From NCBI GenBank assembly GCA_016630955.3, contig CM050000.1, forward strand, positions 1,302,001-1,366,000: a DNA stretch of 64,000 nt. Reading direction: 5' to 3'. The position numbers were made by a program, and so were the translations under genes. The first letter of the stretch is position 1, and each line of letters opens with the position of its first letter. Of the stretch, positions 49,710-59,341 are shown in pieces. Source of the stretch: Didymella arachidicola. Its lineage: Eukaryota; Ascomycota; Dothideomycetes; Pleosporales; Didymellaceae. Below the pieces are notes generated by a model that did not search any database, was not told where the DNA came from, and was given only the letters and a program-made list of their open reading frames with translations.

Positions 49710-52700
49710 AAGGCACCAGGATGACGGCATTGTTGGACTCAGGAGCACAAAGCAACTATGTGTCTCAATCCGCTATCGCGCAAGCAGGCTTGCAGAAGCG
49801 AAGAAAGGAGGAACCATACCCTTTACGAGTAGCCAACGGAGAACCAATGCCAGGAGAGTCGACTGTGACCCACGAAGTGGTACAGCGACGTCTGAAAGTA
49901 TTCAACCACGAGGAATTAATAGACCTAGATGTTCTGGGAACGGCCGCCCATGATATCATATTAGGACTTCCTTGGTTGAGAGAGCACAATCCATGGATCG
50001 ACTGGAAGAACCAGCGAATAACGCTCAAGTGTCACGGATCAGGTACACCCGGACAGCGACCCGCGCAGCTCACGACGCAGCTGGTGGATGAGAAGGAGAT
50101 CAACAATATCTCTTCGAACAAGACGCGCCAAGATAGAGCGGTCGACCGTGCAGATACCAACCAGCCCCTGGATCACAAAGCGACGGTAAAGGAGGACAGT
50201 ACAACTCCTGACATCCCGGACGAATACAGAGAGTTTATAGACCTCTTCCGCGATGAGAAGACTGCGAAAGCACTACCGCAGCACCAAGAATGGGACCACG
50301 AGATTAAGCTCGAGCCAGGCAAGAAGCCCCCATTCGGGCCCATATACCAGATGTCAGAAAAGGAACTTGAGGAGCTGCGCAACTACCTTAAGGAGAACCT
50401 CGACAAAGGATTCATTCGAGAATCAGAATCCCCAGCAGGATTTCCCGTTCTATTCGTGCCAAAGAAAGATGGCAAGTTACGACCTTGCATCGATTACCGA
50501 AAGCTCAACGATATCACGATCAAAAATCGTTACCCGCTACCGAACATCAGCGAACTTCAGGATCGGTTAGCCGGAGCACAGTACTTCACTGCGTTAGATT
50601 TAAGAGGGGCGTACAACCTCATCCGCATGAAGGAAGGCGAAGAATGGAAGACGGCGTTTAGAACCCGTTATGGTCATTACGAGTATTTGGTTATGCCATT
50701 CGGGCTCACCAACGCACCAGCGACATGTCAAGCCCTAATCAACAACGTGCTAAGGGCACACTTGGACATTACCGTGGTAGCGTACCTCGATGACATCCTA
50801 GTGTACAGTAAGACACTAGAAGAGCATGTCGAACACGTACGACAAGTGCTTGTCTGCCTAGGAGCAGCGCACCTACGCTTGAAACCCGAGAAATGCGAAT
50901 GGCACAAGGAGGAAGTCGAGTTCCTAGGGTTTGTAGTAGGACGATACGGAGTCAAGATGAGCCAAGAAAAGATTCAGGTTGTAAAAGATTGGCCAACACC
51001 CAAAACCGTCAAGAACATTCAAGAATTCCTTGGGTTTGTCAACTTCAACCGACGCTTCATCAAGGATTACTCCACGAAGGCCTTGCCGCTCACGAAACTT
51101 ACGCGGAAGGACACACCCTTTAAGTGGGGCGAGGATCAGGACAAAGCTTTTGAAAAGTTGAAACAGGCTTGTATAGATCCACCCACGTTGGTTACGTTCA
51201 GGAGCGGAGAACCGCTACGAATGGAAACAGATGCCTCAGATCTGGCGTTAGGAGCATGCATCACACAGGAACGAGATGGTCAATGGCACCCGATTGCCTA
51301 CTATTCACGCAAGTTCTCAGGACCCGAAGAACGATACGACGTACACGACAAAGAACTACTCGCGATCGTATCTGCCCTAGAACATTGGCGAGTCTACGCT
51401 GAAAGTTGTTCGGAACTTACGATCTACACGGATCACAAAAACCTGGTACACTTCACGACGACGAAGGTATTGAACAGACGACAAGTACGATGGTCCGAGA
51501 CCCTCGGACAATACAAATTCAAGATCCTCTATACACCAGGAAAGGACAACGGCAGAGCCGACGCACTCAGTCGACGACACGACCTCGCAGGATCCAAGAC
51601 GATCAACGAATCGGCGATCCTTGGTATCAATAGCGACGGATCGTTAGGACCGTCCCAGCAGCTCAACAATATGATGCTAGTACGCCAAGAGCATCATGTA
51701 CCATCACAGGTACCAGAGGAACTGGAAGAAGAAGTCATAAGCAGTCACCACGATGACCCGCTTCATGGACACCCCGGTATCACCAGAACAATGGAACTCA
51801 TCAAAAGACATTACGAGTTCCCGAACATGCGCGACAAGGTCGCCAAGTTCATCAAGAATTGCGTAAGCTGTCAACAGAACAAACACAGCACGCACGCCAA
51901 GTATGGAGAAGCACAGGCAATGGAGCCGCCAACGGCACCATGGACGAACATCACGATGGATTTCGTTACACAGCTACCTGTCTCCAAGGATCCTGTAACA
52001 GGATACACCTATGACTCAATCTTCGTTGTAGTGGATCGATTCACGAAAGCCGCTGAGTTTGTGCCTTTCCGCCACAGCTACACTGCAGAGCAGCTCGCAC
52101 GAGTGTACCTGGATAGGATTGTTCGACACCACGGCATTTCCGAATCAATCATTAGCGATAGAGACAAGTTATTTACATCGAACTACTGGACCACGCTGTT
52201 AGCAGCCATTGGTACCAAGAAAAAACTGTCAACCGCGTATCATCCGCAGACGGATGGCCAAACAGAACGAGTAAACCAAACAATGGAGACGTACCTCCGC
52301 ATCTACTGCAACCAGCAGCAAGACAACTGGGTTTCACTGCTGCCTATGGCACAAATCGCGTACAACAACAAATTATCGGAAGCAACAGGCGTAACACCGT
52401 TCTTTGCTAACCACGGGAGACACCCAAATCTCTTTACCAGATCATTGGACAGTAACATTCAAACGGAATCAGCGATCAACTCAGTCGAAGCACTGAAGGA
52501 AGTACACAGAAAATCGCTCGATAACATCGCCAAAGCTCAGTCACGGAGCATCTCTTATGTTAACAAGAAACGAAAAACGGCGCCTCTGCTAAAGGAGGGG
52601 GATAAAGTGTATCTCCTTACGAAAAACCTACGCACACGGCGACCAACGAAAAAACTGGACAAAGTCAAGGTCGGACCATTTTTCATTTCCAAACAAATCA

Positions 52701-53062
52701 GCTCAGTCAACTATCGACTTGCGCTGCCCAAGGATGCAAAGATCCATCCAGTGTTCCACATCTCGCTGTTGGAACCAGCCGACCCTAGAACGCCAATCCA
52801 GAAAGACTTCCACTACCAGGCAGACGGCCAGGACGAATGGGAAGTCGAAAAAATAATAAAACAACGGAAGAAAGGACGCAGTACCGAGTACCTAGTCAAG
52901 TGGTTAGGATACCCCGACTCAGAAAACACATGGGAACCAGCCACATACCTTACGAACTGCCAGCAGATGTTGAAGGAATTTGAGCAGGCCAGTCAGGCAC
53001 TGCCACGTTCGGGTCCAGCCAGTAGTCCAGCGGCAAGTCCTCAAAGGCGCCCCAGGTACTAG
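49580..53062 (+). CDS. Pol polyprotein, family C (Gag-Pol by frameshift, 1160 aa)
   Basis: Protease, reverse transcriptase (YLDD), RNase H, HHCC/DDE integrase and chromodomain (YLVKWLGYPDSENTWEP), all with intact motifs and nearly the same as family B until the chromodomain. The tail is family-specific and overlaps the antisense gene by 113 bp. Confidence 0.95.
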   Translation, partial: RPMAHECHSRARRERFLNTVQGSRNRRKDSDENQSLIKFPVVLEGTRMTALLDSGAQSNYVSQSAIAQAGLQKRRKEEPYPLRVANGEPMPGESTVTHEVVQRRLKVFNHEELIDLDVLGTAAHDIILGLPWLREHNPWIDWKNQRITLKCHGSGTPGQRPAQLTTQLVDEKEINNISSNKTRQDRAVDRADTNQPLDHKATVKEDSTTPDIPDEYREFIDLFRDEKTAKALPQHQEWDHEIKLEPGKKPPFGPIYQMSEKELEELRNYLKENLDKGFIRESESPAGFPVLFVPKKDGKLRPCIDYRKLNDITIKNRYPLPNISELQDRLAGAQYFTALDLRGAYNLIRMKEGEEWKTAFRTRYGHYEYLVMPFGLTNAPATCQALINNVLRAHLDITVVAYLDDILVYSKTLEEHVEHVRQVLVCLGAAHLRLKPEKCEWHKEEVEFLGFVVGRYGVKMSQEKIQVVKDWPTPKTVKNIQEFLGFVNFNRRFIKDYSTKALPLTKLTRKDTPFKWGEDQDKAFEKLKQACIDPPTLVTFRSGEPLRMETDASDLALGACITQERDGQWHPIAYYSRKFSGPEERYDVHDKELLAIVSALEHWRVYAESCSELTIYTDHKNLVHFTTTKVLNRRQVRWSETLGQYKFKILYTPGKDNGRADALSRRHDLAGSKTINESAILGINSDGSLGPSQQLNNMMLVRQEHHVPSQVPEELEEEVISSHHDDPLHGHPGITRTMELIKRHYEFPNMRDKVAKFIKNCVSCQQNKHSTHAKYGEAQAMEPPTAPWTNITMDFVTQLPVSKDPVTGYTYDSIFVVVDRFTKAAEFVPFRHSYTAEQLARVYLDRIVRHHGISESIISDRDKLFTSNYWTTLLAAIGTKKKLSTAYHPQTDGQTERVNQTMETYLRIYCNQQQDNWVSLLPMAQIAYNNKLSEATGVTPFFANHGRHPNLFTRSLDSNIQTESAINSVEALKEVHRKSLDNIAKAQSRSISYVNKKRKTAPLLKEGDKVYLLTKNLRTRRPTKKLDKVKVGPFFISKQISSVNYRLALPKDAKIHPVFHISLLEPADPRTPIQKDFHYQADGQDEWEVEKIIKQRKKGRSTEYLVKWLGYPDSENTWEPATYLTNCQQMLKEFEQASQALPRSGPASSPAASPQRRPRY

Positions 53063-53537
53063 GCGACAACACGATACCCTCGGAGGGACCATCGAACGTC
53101 ATGGTCCCCTCACTCAACTCCTGCTCCGTTATACTCCTCTCTTCCACGGATATCGCTTCCTCGGCGCGACGATCCAACAAATCCATTTGTTGACGCAACC
53201 GCTCTTCGCGCGCGCGTGCAACTCGCAATTCTTCCAACGCCTTCTCTGAGGCCTTGAGCGCCTCGTTTTGCGCTTCACGACTTTCTTTTATCCGAGCCTG
53301 CAACTTCTCTTTCTCCGATATGAGTCGCGTGAACTCCGACTGAGTTACGCGCACGTCGCAACGCTGGCCACGTTTCAAACACTCACTACACTTTCCCGAA
53401 CGTATATGGACCTTGCACACGCGCTTGTGCTTGTCACAAGTCGAACACTTTCGAACCATGGTTTCTCCGAAGGATTCAACAAGTTCGTATAGACGGCGAC
53501 GGCGGACTGTGCTCGACTCAGATGGTTGTTTAGGCAT
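52950..53537 (-). CDS. Antisense Zn2Cys6 coiled-coil protein, family C (195 aa)
   Basis: MPKQPSESS start at 53537. Cysteines 31, 34, 41, 50, 53 and 60 (CX2CX6CX8CX2CX6C) with basic residues between them (CDKHKRVCK, CSECLKRGQRC), the closest of the three to a textbook fungal zinc cluster. A long coiled coil (about 70-125) and an acidic/aromatic tail (FEDLPLDYWLDP) follow. The common order in three families with little sequence identity outside the cysteines indicates selection for the protein. Probable target: the element's own U3, here rich in TGATCA. Confidence 0.82.
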   Translation of the reverse strand: MPKQPSESSTVRRRRLYELVESFGETMVRKCSTCDKHKRVCKVHIRSGKCSECLKRGQRCDVRVTQSEFTRLISEKEKLQARIKESREAQNEALKASEKALEELRVARAREERLRQQMDLLDRRAEEAISVEERSITEQELSEGTMTFDGPSEGIVLSPSTWGAFEDLPLDYWLDPNVAVPDWPAQIPSTSAGSS

Positions 53538-53610
53538 TGTCGAAGCAGCTTACCGTTGAACGAGGCGGGGCCAACGTCATATGAATCAGCTTGAGAGACC
53601 AAGCTAAGAC

Positions 53611-53623
53611 GGAAGGGGGATAG
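53611..53623 (+). promoter_or_regulatory. Polypurine tract, family C
   Basis: GGAAGGGGGATAG directly before the 3' LTR. Confidence 0.8.
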
Positions 53624-54140
53624 TGTTACGATCCGCGGAACACGAAGGATCACAACGAGTATTACACCCCAGTACGGCACAGCAGGAGTTGGCAGCATGG
53701 GCAACTACAAGGAAAGACAGGGCAACGCTTCGACTCTGCGAACGACATCACGTCACGTGACACTGATCAAAAGTCTTGGCAATGATCGGTGTGATCAGTG
53801 CTCAGTGCGATCAGTGATCAGTGAGATCAACGATCAGTATGATCAGTACCTTACAGGTACTGAGCACACTGCATATCTCTTTAGTATATAGCATATAGGA
53901 ACACAACCCTTATAGTTCGTGTTCAACCTAAGTTATCAAGTTTGTCTTTGGATCTCAAACCCAACCTTCGAGCTAGACAGTCTACTCTGTACTACTCATC
54001 GTTACCCTGCTCTCAAGACTGACAGATCGTATCTGTACACCTTATTGCAACCAACCCCTTCGGCTTCCTGTCACCGTACTCATCCCCGAGAACCAATAGA
54101 ATTAGTGCTTACGAGCTTTGCTTAAAGTACGACTTCAACA
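53624..54140 (+). repeat. 3' LTR of family C
   Basis: 517 bp, apparently identical to the 5' LTR, followed by the TSD GTATA. Confidence 0.95.
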
Positions 54141-54221
54141 GTATAGCGCTCTTTACTATTATAAAGATATTAGGGCGTTTATATATTATAAGCTAATAAG
54201 CGACTAAATTAGTATACTATA

Positions 54222-54458
54222 ACGTACCTTATAGGTAAGTAGGCTACCCTGTCTAGTAGGCTACTTTTACTAAGACTATACTAAAACTCTCTCTCTATAC
54301 TAATGCCTTAATAATAAGGTTAATTAGACGTGTTAAAAGAAGCTTAGATATAGCTTATACTTTAAGCTATTAAATAGGATACAAATCTCTCCCTATAACG
54401 CGTTGTAGCTATCTTTAACATGCTCTAAACTATACTAGCCTAATAACGCGCTAGATAG
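54222..54458 (+). mobile_element. RIP-decayed P1 pogo element, 5' part
   Basis: Starts after TA (54220-54221) and matches, with C-to-T/G-to-A changes, the left inverted repeat and first codons of the intact P1. It stops at GATAG where a family G LTR begins. Its continuation is 29931 down to 28299; 237 + 1633 - 5 = 1865 bp. Confidence 0.88.
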
Positions 54459-54768
54459 TGTTGAAGTCGTACTTTAAGCAAAGCTCGTAAGCACTAATTC
54501 TATTGGTTCTCAGGGATGAGTACGGTGACAGGAAGCCGAGGGGGTTGGTTGCAATAAGGTGTACAGATACGATCTGTCAGTCTTGAGAGCAGGGTAACGA
54601 TGAGTAGTACAGAGTAGACTGTCTAGCTCGAAGGTTGGGTTTGAGATCCAAAGACAAACTTTAACTTAGGATTGAACACACACTGTAAGAGTTGTGTTCC
54701 TACGTATTATTATACTATTAAGATCTGGCTGCTACCATCGCGTAGTAGCTTAACCATCTGTAACTCTG
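54459..54768 (-). repeat. Family G LTR, 3' part (split)
   Basis: Reverse-strand LTR starting TGTTGAAG after GATAG (54454-54458) and cut at CTCTG by element A3. CTCTG is the complement of the CAGAG that ends the other part at 30090. Together they give one LTR of about 464 bp. Confidence 0.88.
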
Positions 54769-55252
54769 TGTTGAAGTCGTACTTTAAGCAAAGCTCGTAA
54801 GCACTAGTTCTGTTGGTTCTCAGGGATGAATACAGTAACAGGGACACAAGGTGGGGGTTGCAATAAGGTGTACAGATATGATCTGTCAGTCTTGAAAGCA
54901 GGGGGGTTAACAATGAGTAGTACAGAGTAGACTGTCTAGCTCGAAGGTTGGTTGAGATCCAATATCGTAGATTGAAACTTAGGTTGAACACGAACTGTAA
55001 GAGTTGTGTTCCTACGTACTATATACTATTCCTGTATCCCGAGTACCTGTAGTCTCCGGGATACCTGTGGTCTCCGGGATACCTGTGGTCTCCGGGATAC
55101 CTGTGGTCTCCGGGATACCTGTGGTCTCCGGGATACTTGTGCTTGGCGGGATACCAGTCACGTGACTTGTGGGACACATATGCGTCACCCCGCACTACTG
55201 CAGTAGAGTCCGTTCGTCTACTTGTGGCTTCCCTTCTCCTGTGATCGTAACA
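54769..55252 (-). repeat. 3' LTR of A3
   Basis: 484 bp, preceded (minus sense) by the polypurine tract at 55253-55266. Confidence 0.95.
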
Positions 55253-55380
55253 CTATCCTCCCCTCCTAGGATTATCGTCCTCGATAACGTTGTTCCGTGC
55301 CGTGCGGTCGCATATCAGGTCGTAGGTATAAGTATAGTGTCAAAGGCGTGCCGCCTCTTGTTTCCGCATCCTCCCTGACC

Positions 55381-55971
55381 ATGCCTAAGGAATCAACGAG
55401 ATCTCGTGCACCTCGCAAGGTGTCGTCTACCGAAGCGCGTCGTGCGCGTGCAGATCGTCTGCGTGCTGAAGCAAAGGAAATGGTGTTTCGCTGCAAGCGG
55501 TGTGAGGAAAAGAACTTCCGTTGCTTTGTGGATACTGCAACTGGTCGCTGCGCTGGCTGTATCGCAGTCCATGCAGAGTGCAGTCTTTTTGTTTCTGAAG
55601 AAGAATGGGAAAAAGTTGAAGAAGAGAAGCGTAAGACGCGTATAGCGTTGTTGCGTGCCAAAGAAGATGCTGCTCGTCTTGAGCGTGAGCTGGCAGAAAT
55701 TGAGAGTCGGGAGCAGGTCTTCGCGCGTCGTGATCTGGCCGTGTTGCAGGTGCAGGAACAGGGGCAAGAGTCGGAAGCGTCGCGTACGACAGCCACGTCA
55801 TCCACCACCAATCCACTCGCTGATTTCCGCTGGTCACAGGCTAACGATTCCTCCTCTGGTCTCTTATCAGACCAACTCTTTGTTGACTTCCTTGCTGGGA
55901 ACCCCGTGGATCCTGTGCCGTACTGGCCACAGAATTTCGATACTGCGTCAGCGACTGGCGACAGTTCGTGA
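55381..55971 (+). CDS. Antisense Zn2Cys6 coiled-coil protein, copy A3 (196 aa)
   Basis: Same 196-residue protein as in A2, here on the plus strand because the element is inverted. ATG at 55381; TATAAGTATA at 55327-55336 is a possible TATA element. Zinc cluster at residues 38-67. It overlaps the end of pol (55841) tail to tail. Confidence 0.8.
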   Translation: MPKESTRSRAPRKVSSTEARRARADRLRAEAKEMVFRCKRCEEKNFRCFVDTATGRCAGCIAVHAECSLFVSEEEWEKVEEEKRKTRIALLRAKEDAARLERELAEIESREQVFARRDLAVLQVQEQGQESEASRTTATSSTTNPLADFRWSQANDSSSGLLSDQLFVDFLAGNPVDPVPYWPQNFDTASATGDSS

Positions 55972-58900
55972 GGTTTGCTTCTGGTTCCCACGTGTTCTCT
56001 GAGTCTGGGTATCCTAACCACTTGACTAGATACTCAATGTTTCGTCCCTTCTTTCGGTGTTTTATTATTTTTTCAACTTCCCACTCGTCCTGGCCGTCTG
56101 CCTGGTAGTGGAAGTCTTTCTGGATTGGTGTTCTGGGGTCGGCAGGTTCCAACAGAGCGATGTGGAACACTGGATGGATCTTTGCATCCTTGGGCAGCGC
56201 GAGTCGATAGTTGACTGGGCTGATTCGTTTGGAAATGAAAAATGGTCCGACTTTGACTTTGTCCAGTTTTTTTGTTAGTCGCCGTGTGCGTAGATTCTTG
56301 GTGAGGAGGTACACTTTATCCCCCTCTTCTAGCAGAGGTGCCGTTTTTCGTTTCTTGTTGACATAAGAGATGCTTCTTGACTGAGCTTTGGCGATGTTCT
56401 CAAGCGATTGCTGATGTACTTCCTTTAGTGCTTCGACTGAAGTGATCGCTGATTCCGTTTGAATGTTACTGTCCAATGACCTTGTAAAGAGATTTGGGTG
56501 TCTCCCGTGGTTCGCGAAGAACGGCGTTACGCCCGTTGCTTCCGATAATTTGTTGTTGTACGCGATTTGAGCCATAGGCAACAGTGAAACCCAGTTGTCC
56601 TGCCGCTGGTTGCAGTAGATGCGGAGGTACGTCTCCATAGTTTGGTTCACTCGTTCCGTTTGGCCATCCGTCTGCGGATGGTATGCCGTGGATAGCTTCT
56701 TCTTGGTGCCTATCGCTGCTAGCAGCGTGGTCCAATAGTTTGACGTGAAGAGCTTATCTCGATCGCTGATGATTGACTCGGGAATACCATGGTAGCGGAT
56801 GATCCTATCTAGAAACACTCGTGCAAGCTGCTCTGCAGTGTAGCTATGACGAAATGGTATCATCTCAGCGTACTTGGTAAATCGGTCTACCACAACGAAG
56901 ATCGAGTCGTAGGCGTATCCTGTTACAGGATCTTTGGAGGTAGGTAGCTGTGTGACAAAATCCATCGTGATATTTGTCCATGGTGCCGTTGGCGGCTCCA
57001 TTGCCTGTGCTTCTCCATACTTGGCGTGCGTGCTGTGTTTATTCTGCTGACAGCTTACGCAATTCTTGATAAACTTGCCGACCTTGTCGCGCATGTTTGG
57101 GAACTCGTAATGTCTCTTGATGAGTTCCATTGTCCTTGTGATGCCGGGGTGTCCGTGTAGCGGGTCATCGTGATGACTGCTTATGATTTGTTGTTCCAGT
57201 TCCTCAGGAACTTTTGACGGTACACGTTGTTCTTGCTGAACTAGCATCATGTTGTTGAGCTGCTGTGATGGTCCCAACGATCCATCTTTGTTGATACCGA
57301 GGATGGCTGATTCGTTGATCGTCTTAGATCCTGCGAGATCATGTCGTCTGCTGAGCGCGTCTGCTCTTCCGTTGTCCTTGCCTGGTGTGTAAAGGATCTT
57401 GAACTTGTATTGTCCGAGGGTCTCAGACCATCGTACTTGTCGTCTATTCAATACCTTAGTTGTCGTGAAATGTACCAGGTTCTTATGATCCGTGTAGATC
57501 GTGAGTTCTGAACAACTCTCAGCATATACTCGCCAATGTTCTAGGGCAGATACGATTGCGAGTAGTTCCTTGTCGTGCACATCGTATCGTTCTTCTGGTC
57601 CTGAGAACTTGCGTGAGTAGTAGGCAATTGGGTGCCATTGGCCATCTCGTTCCTGCGTGATGCATGCTCCTAATGCCAAATCTGAGGCATCTGTTTCCAT
57701 TCTTAGCGGTTCTCCGCTCCTGAATGTAACCAATGTGGGTGGATCCACACAAGCCTGCTTCAGCGTTTCAAAGGCTTTGTCCTGATCTGCATCCCATTTA
57801 AAAGGTGTGTCCTTCCGCGTGAGCTTTGTAAGCGGTAAGGCCTTCGTGGAGTAGTCCTTGATGAAGCGTCGGTTGAAGTTGACAAACCCTAAGAACTCTT
57901 GAATGTTCTTGACGGTTTTGGGTACTGGCCAATCCTTCACAACCTGGGTCTTATCTTTGCTCATCTTGACTCCGTGTCTTCCTACGACAAACCCTAGGAA
58001 TTCGACTTCCTCCTTGTGCCACTCGCACTTCTCGGGTTTCAGGCGTAGGTGTGCTGCTCCTAAGCAGATAAGCACTTGTCGTACATGTTCGACATGCTCT
58101 TCCAGTGTTTTGCTGTACACTAGGATGTCATCGAGATACGCCACCACAGTAATGTCCAAGTGTGCCCTCAGCACGTTGTTGATGAGCGCCTGACACGTTG
58201 CTGGTGCGTTGGTAAGCCCAAATGGCATGACCAAATACTCGTAATGACCGTAACGGGTTCTGAACGCCGTCTTCCATTCTTCGCCTTCCTTCATGCGGAT
58301 GAGGTTATACGCTCCTCTTAAGTCTAACGCAGTGAAGTACTGTGCTCCGGCTAACCGATCCTGTAGTTCGCTGATGTTCGGTAGCGGGTAACGATTCTTG
58401 ATCGTGATATCATTGAGTTTTCGGAAATCAACGCAAGGTCGTAGCTTGCCGTCTTTCTTTGGTACGAATAGAATGGGAAATCCTGCTGGGGATTCTGATT
58501 CTCTAATGAATCCTTTGTCAAGGTTCTCCTTAAGGTATTTGCGCAGTTCCTCAAGTTCCTTTTCTGACATCTGGTATATGGGCCCAAATGGGGGCTTCTT
58601 GCCTGGTTCGAGCTTAATCTCGTGGTCCCATTCTTGGTGCTGCGGTAATGCCTTCGCAGTCTTCTCATCGCGGAAGAGGTCTATAAACTCTCTATATTCG
58701 TCCGGGATGTCAGGAGTTGTACTGTCCTCCTTAACCGTCGCTTTGTGATCCGGGGGCTGGTCGGTATCTGCACGGTCGACCGCTCTATCTTGGCGCGTCT
58801 TGTTCGAAGAGATGTTGTTGATCTCCTTCTCATCCACCAGCTGCGTCGTGAGCTGCGCGGGTCGCTGTCCGGGTGTACCTGATCCGTGACACGTGAGCGT

Positions 58901-59341
58901 TATTCGCTGGTTCTTCCAGTCGATCCATGGATTGTGCTCTCTTAACCAAGGGAGTCCTAATATGATATCGTGGGCGGCCGTTCCCAGAACATCTAGGTCT
59001 ATCAATTCCTCGTGGTTGAATACTCTGAGACGTCGCTGTACCACTTCATGGGTCACAGTTGACTCTCCTGGCATTGGTTCTCCGTTGGCTACTCGTAAAG
59101 GGTATGGTTCTTCCTTTCTTCGCTTTTGCAAGCCTGCTTGCGTGATAGCGGATTGAGACACGTAGTTACTTTGTGCTCCTGAGTCCAACAATGCCGTCAT
59201 CCTGGTGCCTTCTAGCACGACAGGGAATCTGATGAGTGAATGGGTCTCATTGGAATCCTGACGTCGATTCCGGGAGCCCTGGACGTTGTTGAGGGAACGT
59301 CCTCGTCCTGTCTTCTGGTGGCGTTCACTGGCCACATGTCT
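55841..59341 (-). CDS. Pol polyprotein, copy A3 (1166 aa)
   Basis: Apparently identical to the A2 Pol, with protease, RT, RNase H, integrase and chromodomain all intact. Entered by -1 frameshift from gag at 59341-59347. Confidence 0.95.
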   Translation of the reverse strand, partial: RHVASERHQKTGRGRSLNNVQGSRNRRQDSNETHSLIRFPVVLEGTRMTALLDSGAQSNYVSQSAITQAGLQKRRKEEPYPLRVANGEPMPGESTVTHEVVQRRLRVFNHEELIDLDVLGTAAHDIILGLPWLREHNPWIDWKNQRITLTCHGSGTPGQRPAQLTTQLVDEKEINNISSNKTRQDRAVDRADTDQPPDHKATVKEDSTTPDIPDEYREFIDLFRDEKTAKALPQHQEWDHEIKLEPGKKPPFGPIYQMSEKELEELRKYLKENLDKGFIRESESPAGFPILFVPKKDGKLRPCVDFRKLNDITIKNRYPLPNISELQDRLAGAQYFTALDLRGAYNLIRMKEGEEWKTAFRTRYGHYEYLVMPFGLTNAPATCQALINNVLRAHLDITVVAYLDDILVYSKTLEEHVEHVRQVLICLGAAHLRLKPEKCEWHKEEVEFLGFVVGRHGVKMSKDKTQVVKDWPVPKTVKNIQEFLGFVNFNRRFIKDYSTKALPLTKLTRKDTPFKWDADQDKAFETLKQACVDPPTLVTFRSGEPLRMETDASDLALGACITQERDGQWHPIAYYSRKFSGPEERYDVHDKELLAIVSALEHWRVYAESCSELTIYTDHKNLVHFTTTKVLNRRQVRWSETLGQYKFKILYTPGKDNGRADALSRRHDLAGSKTINESAILGINKDGSLGPSQQLNNMMLVQQEQRVPSKVPEELEQQIISSHHDDPLHGHPGITRTMELIKRHYEFPNMRDKVGKFIKNCVSCQQNKHSTHAKYGEAQAMEPPTAPWTNITMDFVTQLPTSKDPVTGYAYDSIFVVVDRFTKYAEMIPFRHSYTAEQLARVFLDRIIRYHGIPESIISDRDKLFTSNYWTTLLAAIGTKKKLSTAYHPQTDGQTERVNQTMETYLRIYCNQRQDNWVSLLPMAQIAYNNKLSEATGVTPFFANHGRHPNLFTRSLDSNIQTESAITSVEALKEVHQQSLENIAKAQSRSISYVNKKRKTAPLLEEGDKVYLLTKNLRTRRLTKKLDKVKVGPFFISKRISPVNYRLALPKDAKIHPVFHIALLEPADPRTPIQKDFHYQADGQDEWEVEKIIKHRKKGRNIEYLVKWLGYPDSENTWEPEANLTNCRQSLTQYRNSVASTAQDPRGSQQGSQQRVGLIRDQRRNR

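Larger units (their letters stand above)
46920..54140 (+). mobile_element. Complete family C Ty3/gypsy chromovirus (7221 bp)
   Basis: Two 517-bp LTRs, TSD GTATA at 46915-46919 and 54141-54145, primer site, gag, pol in the -1 frame, antisense gene and polypurine tract; all frames open. R-U5, the first part of gag and most of pol are nearly the same as family B, whereas U3 and the antisense gene are different, so the element is a mosaic. Confidence 0.97.
37201..54768. other. Segment inverted between family A copies A2 and A3
   Basis: Flanks read CAGAG-A2-GTGGC on the left and, in the element's own direction, GTGGC-A3-CAGAG on the right. Un-inverting the segment restores perfect TSDs for both elements, rejoins the P1 tip, rejoins the family G LTR, and rejoins the RIP-decayed P1. 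The breakpoints lie inside the 7.1-kb repeats. A real inversion or a misassembly would look the same in this sequence. Confidence 0.9.
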
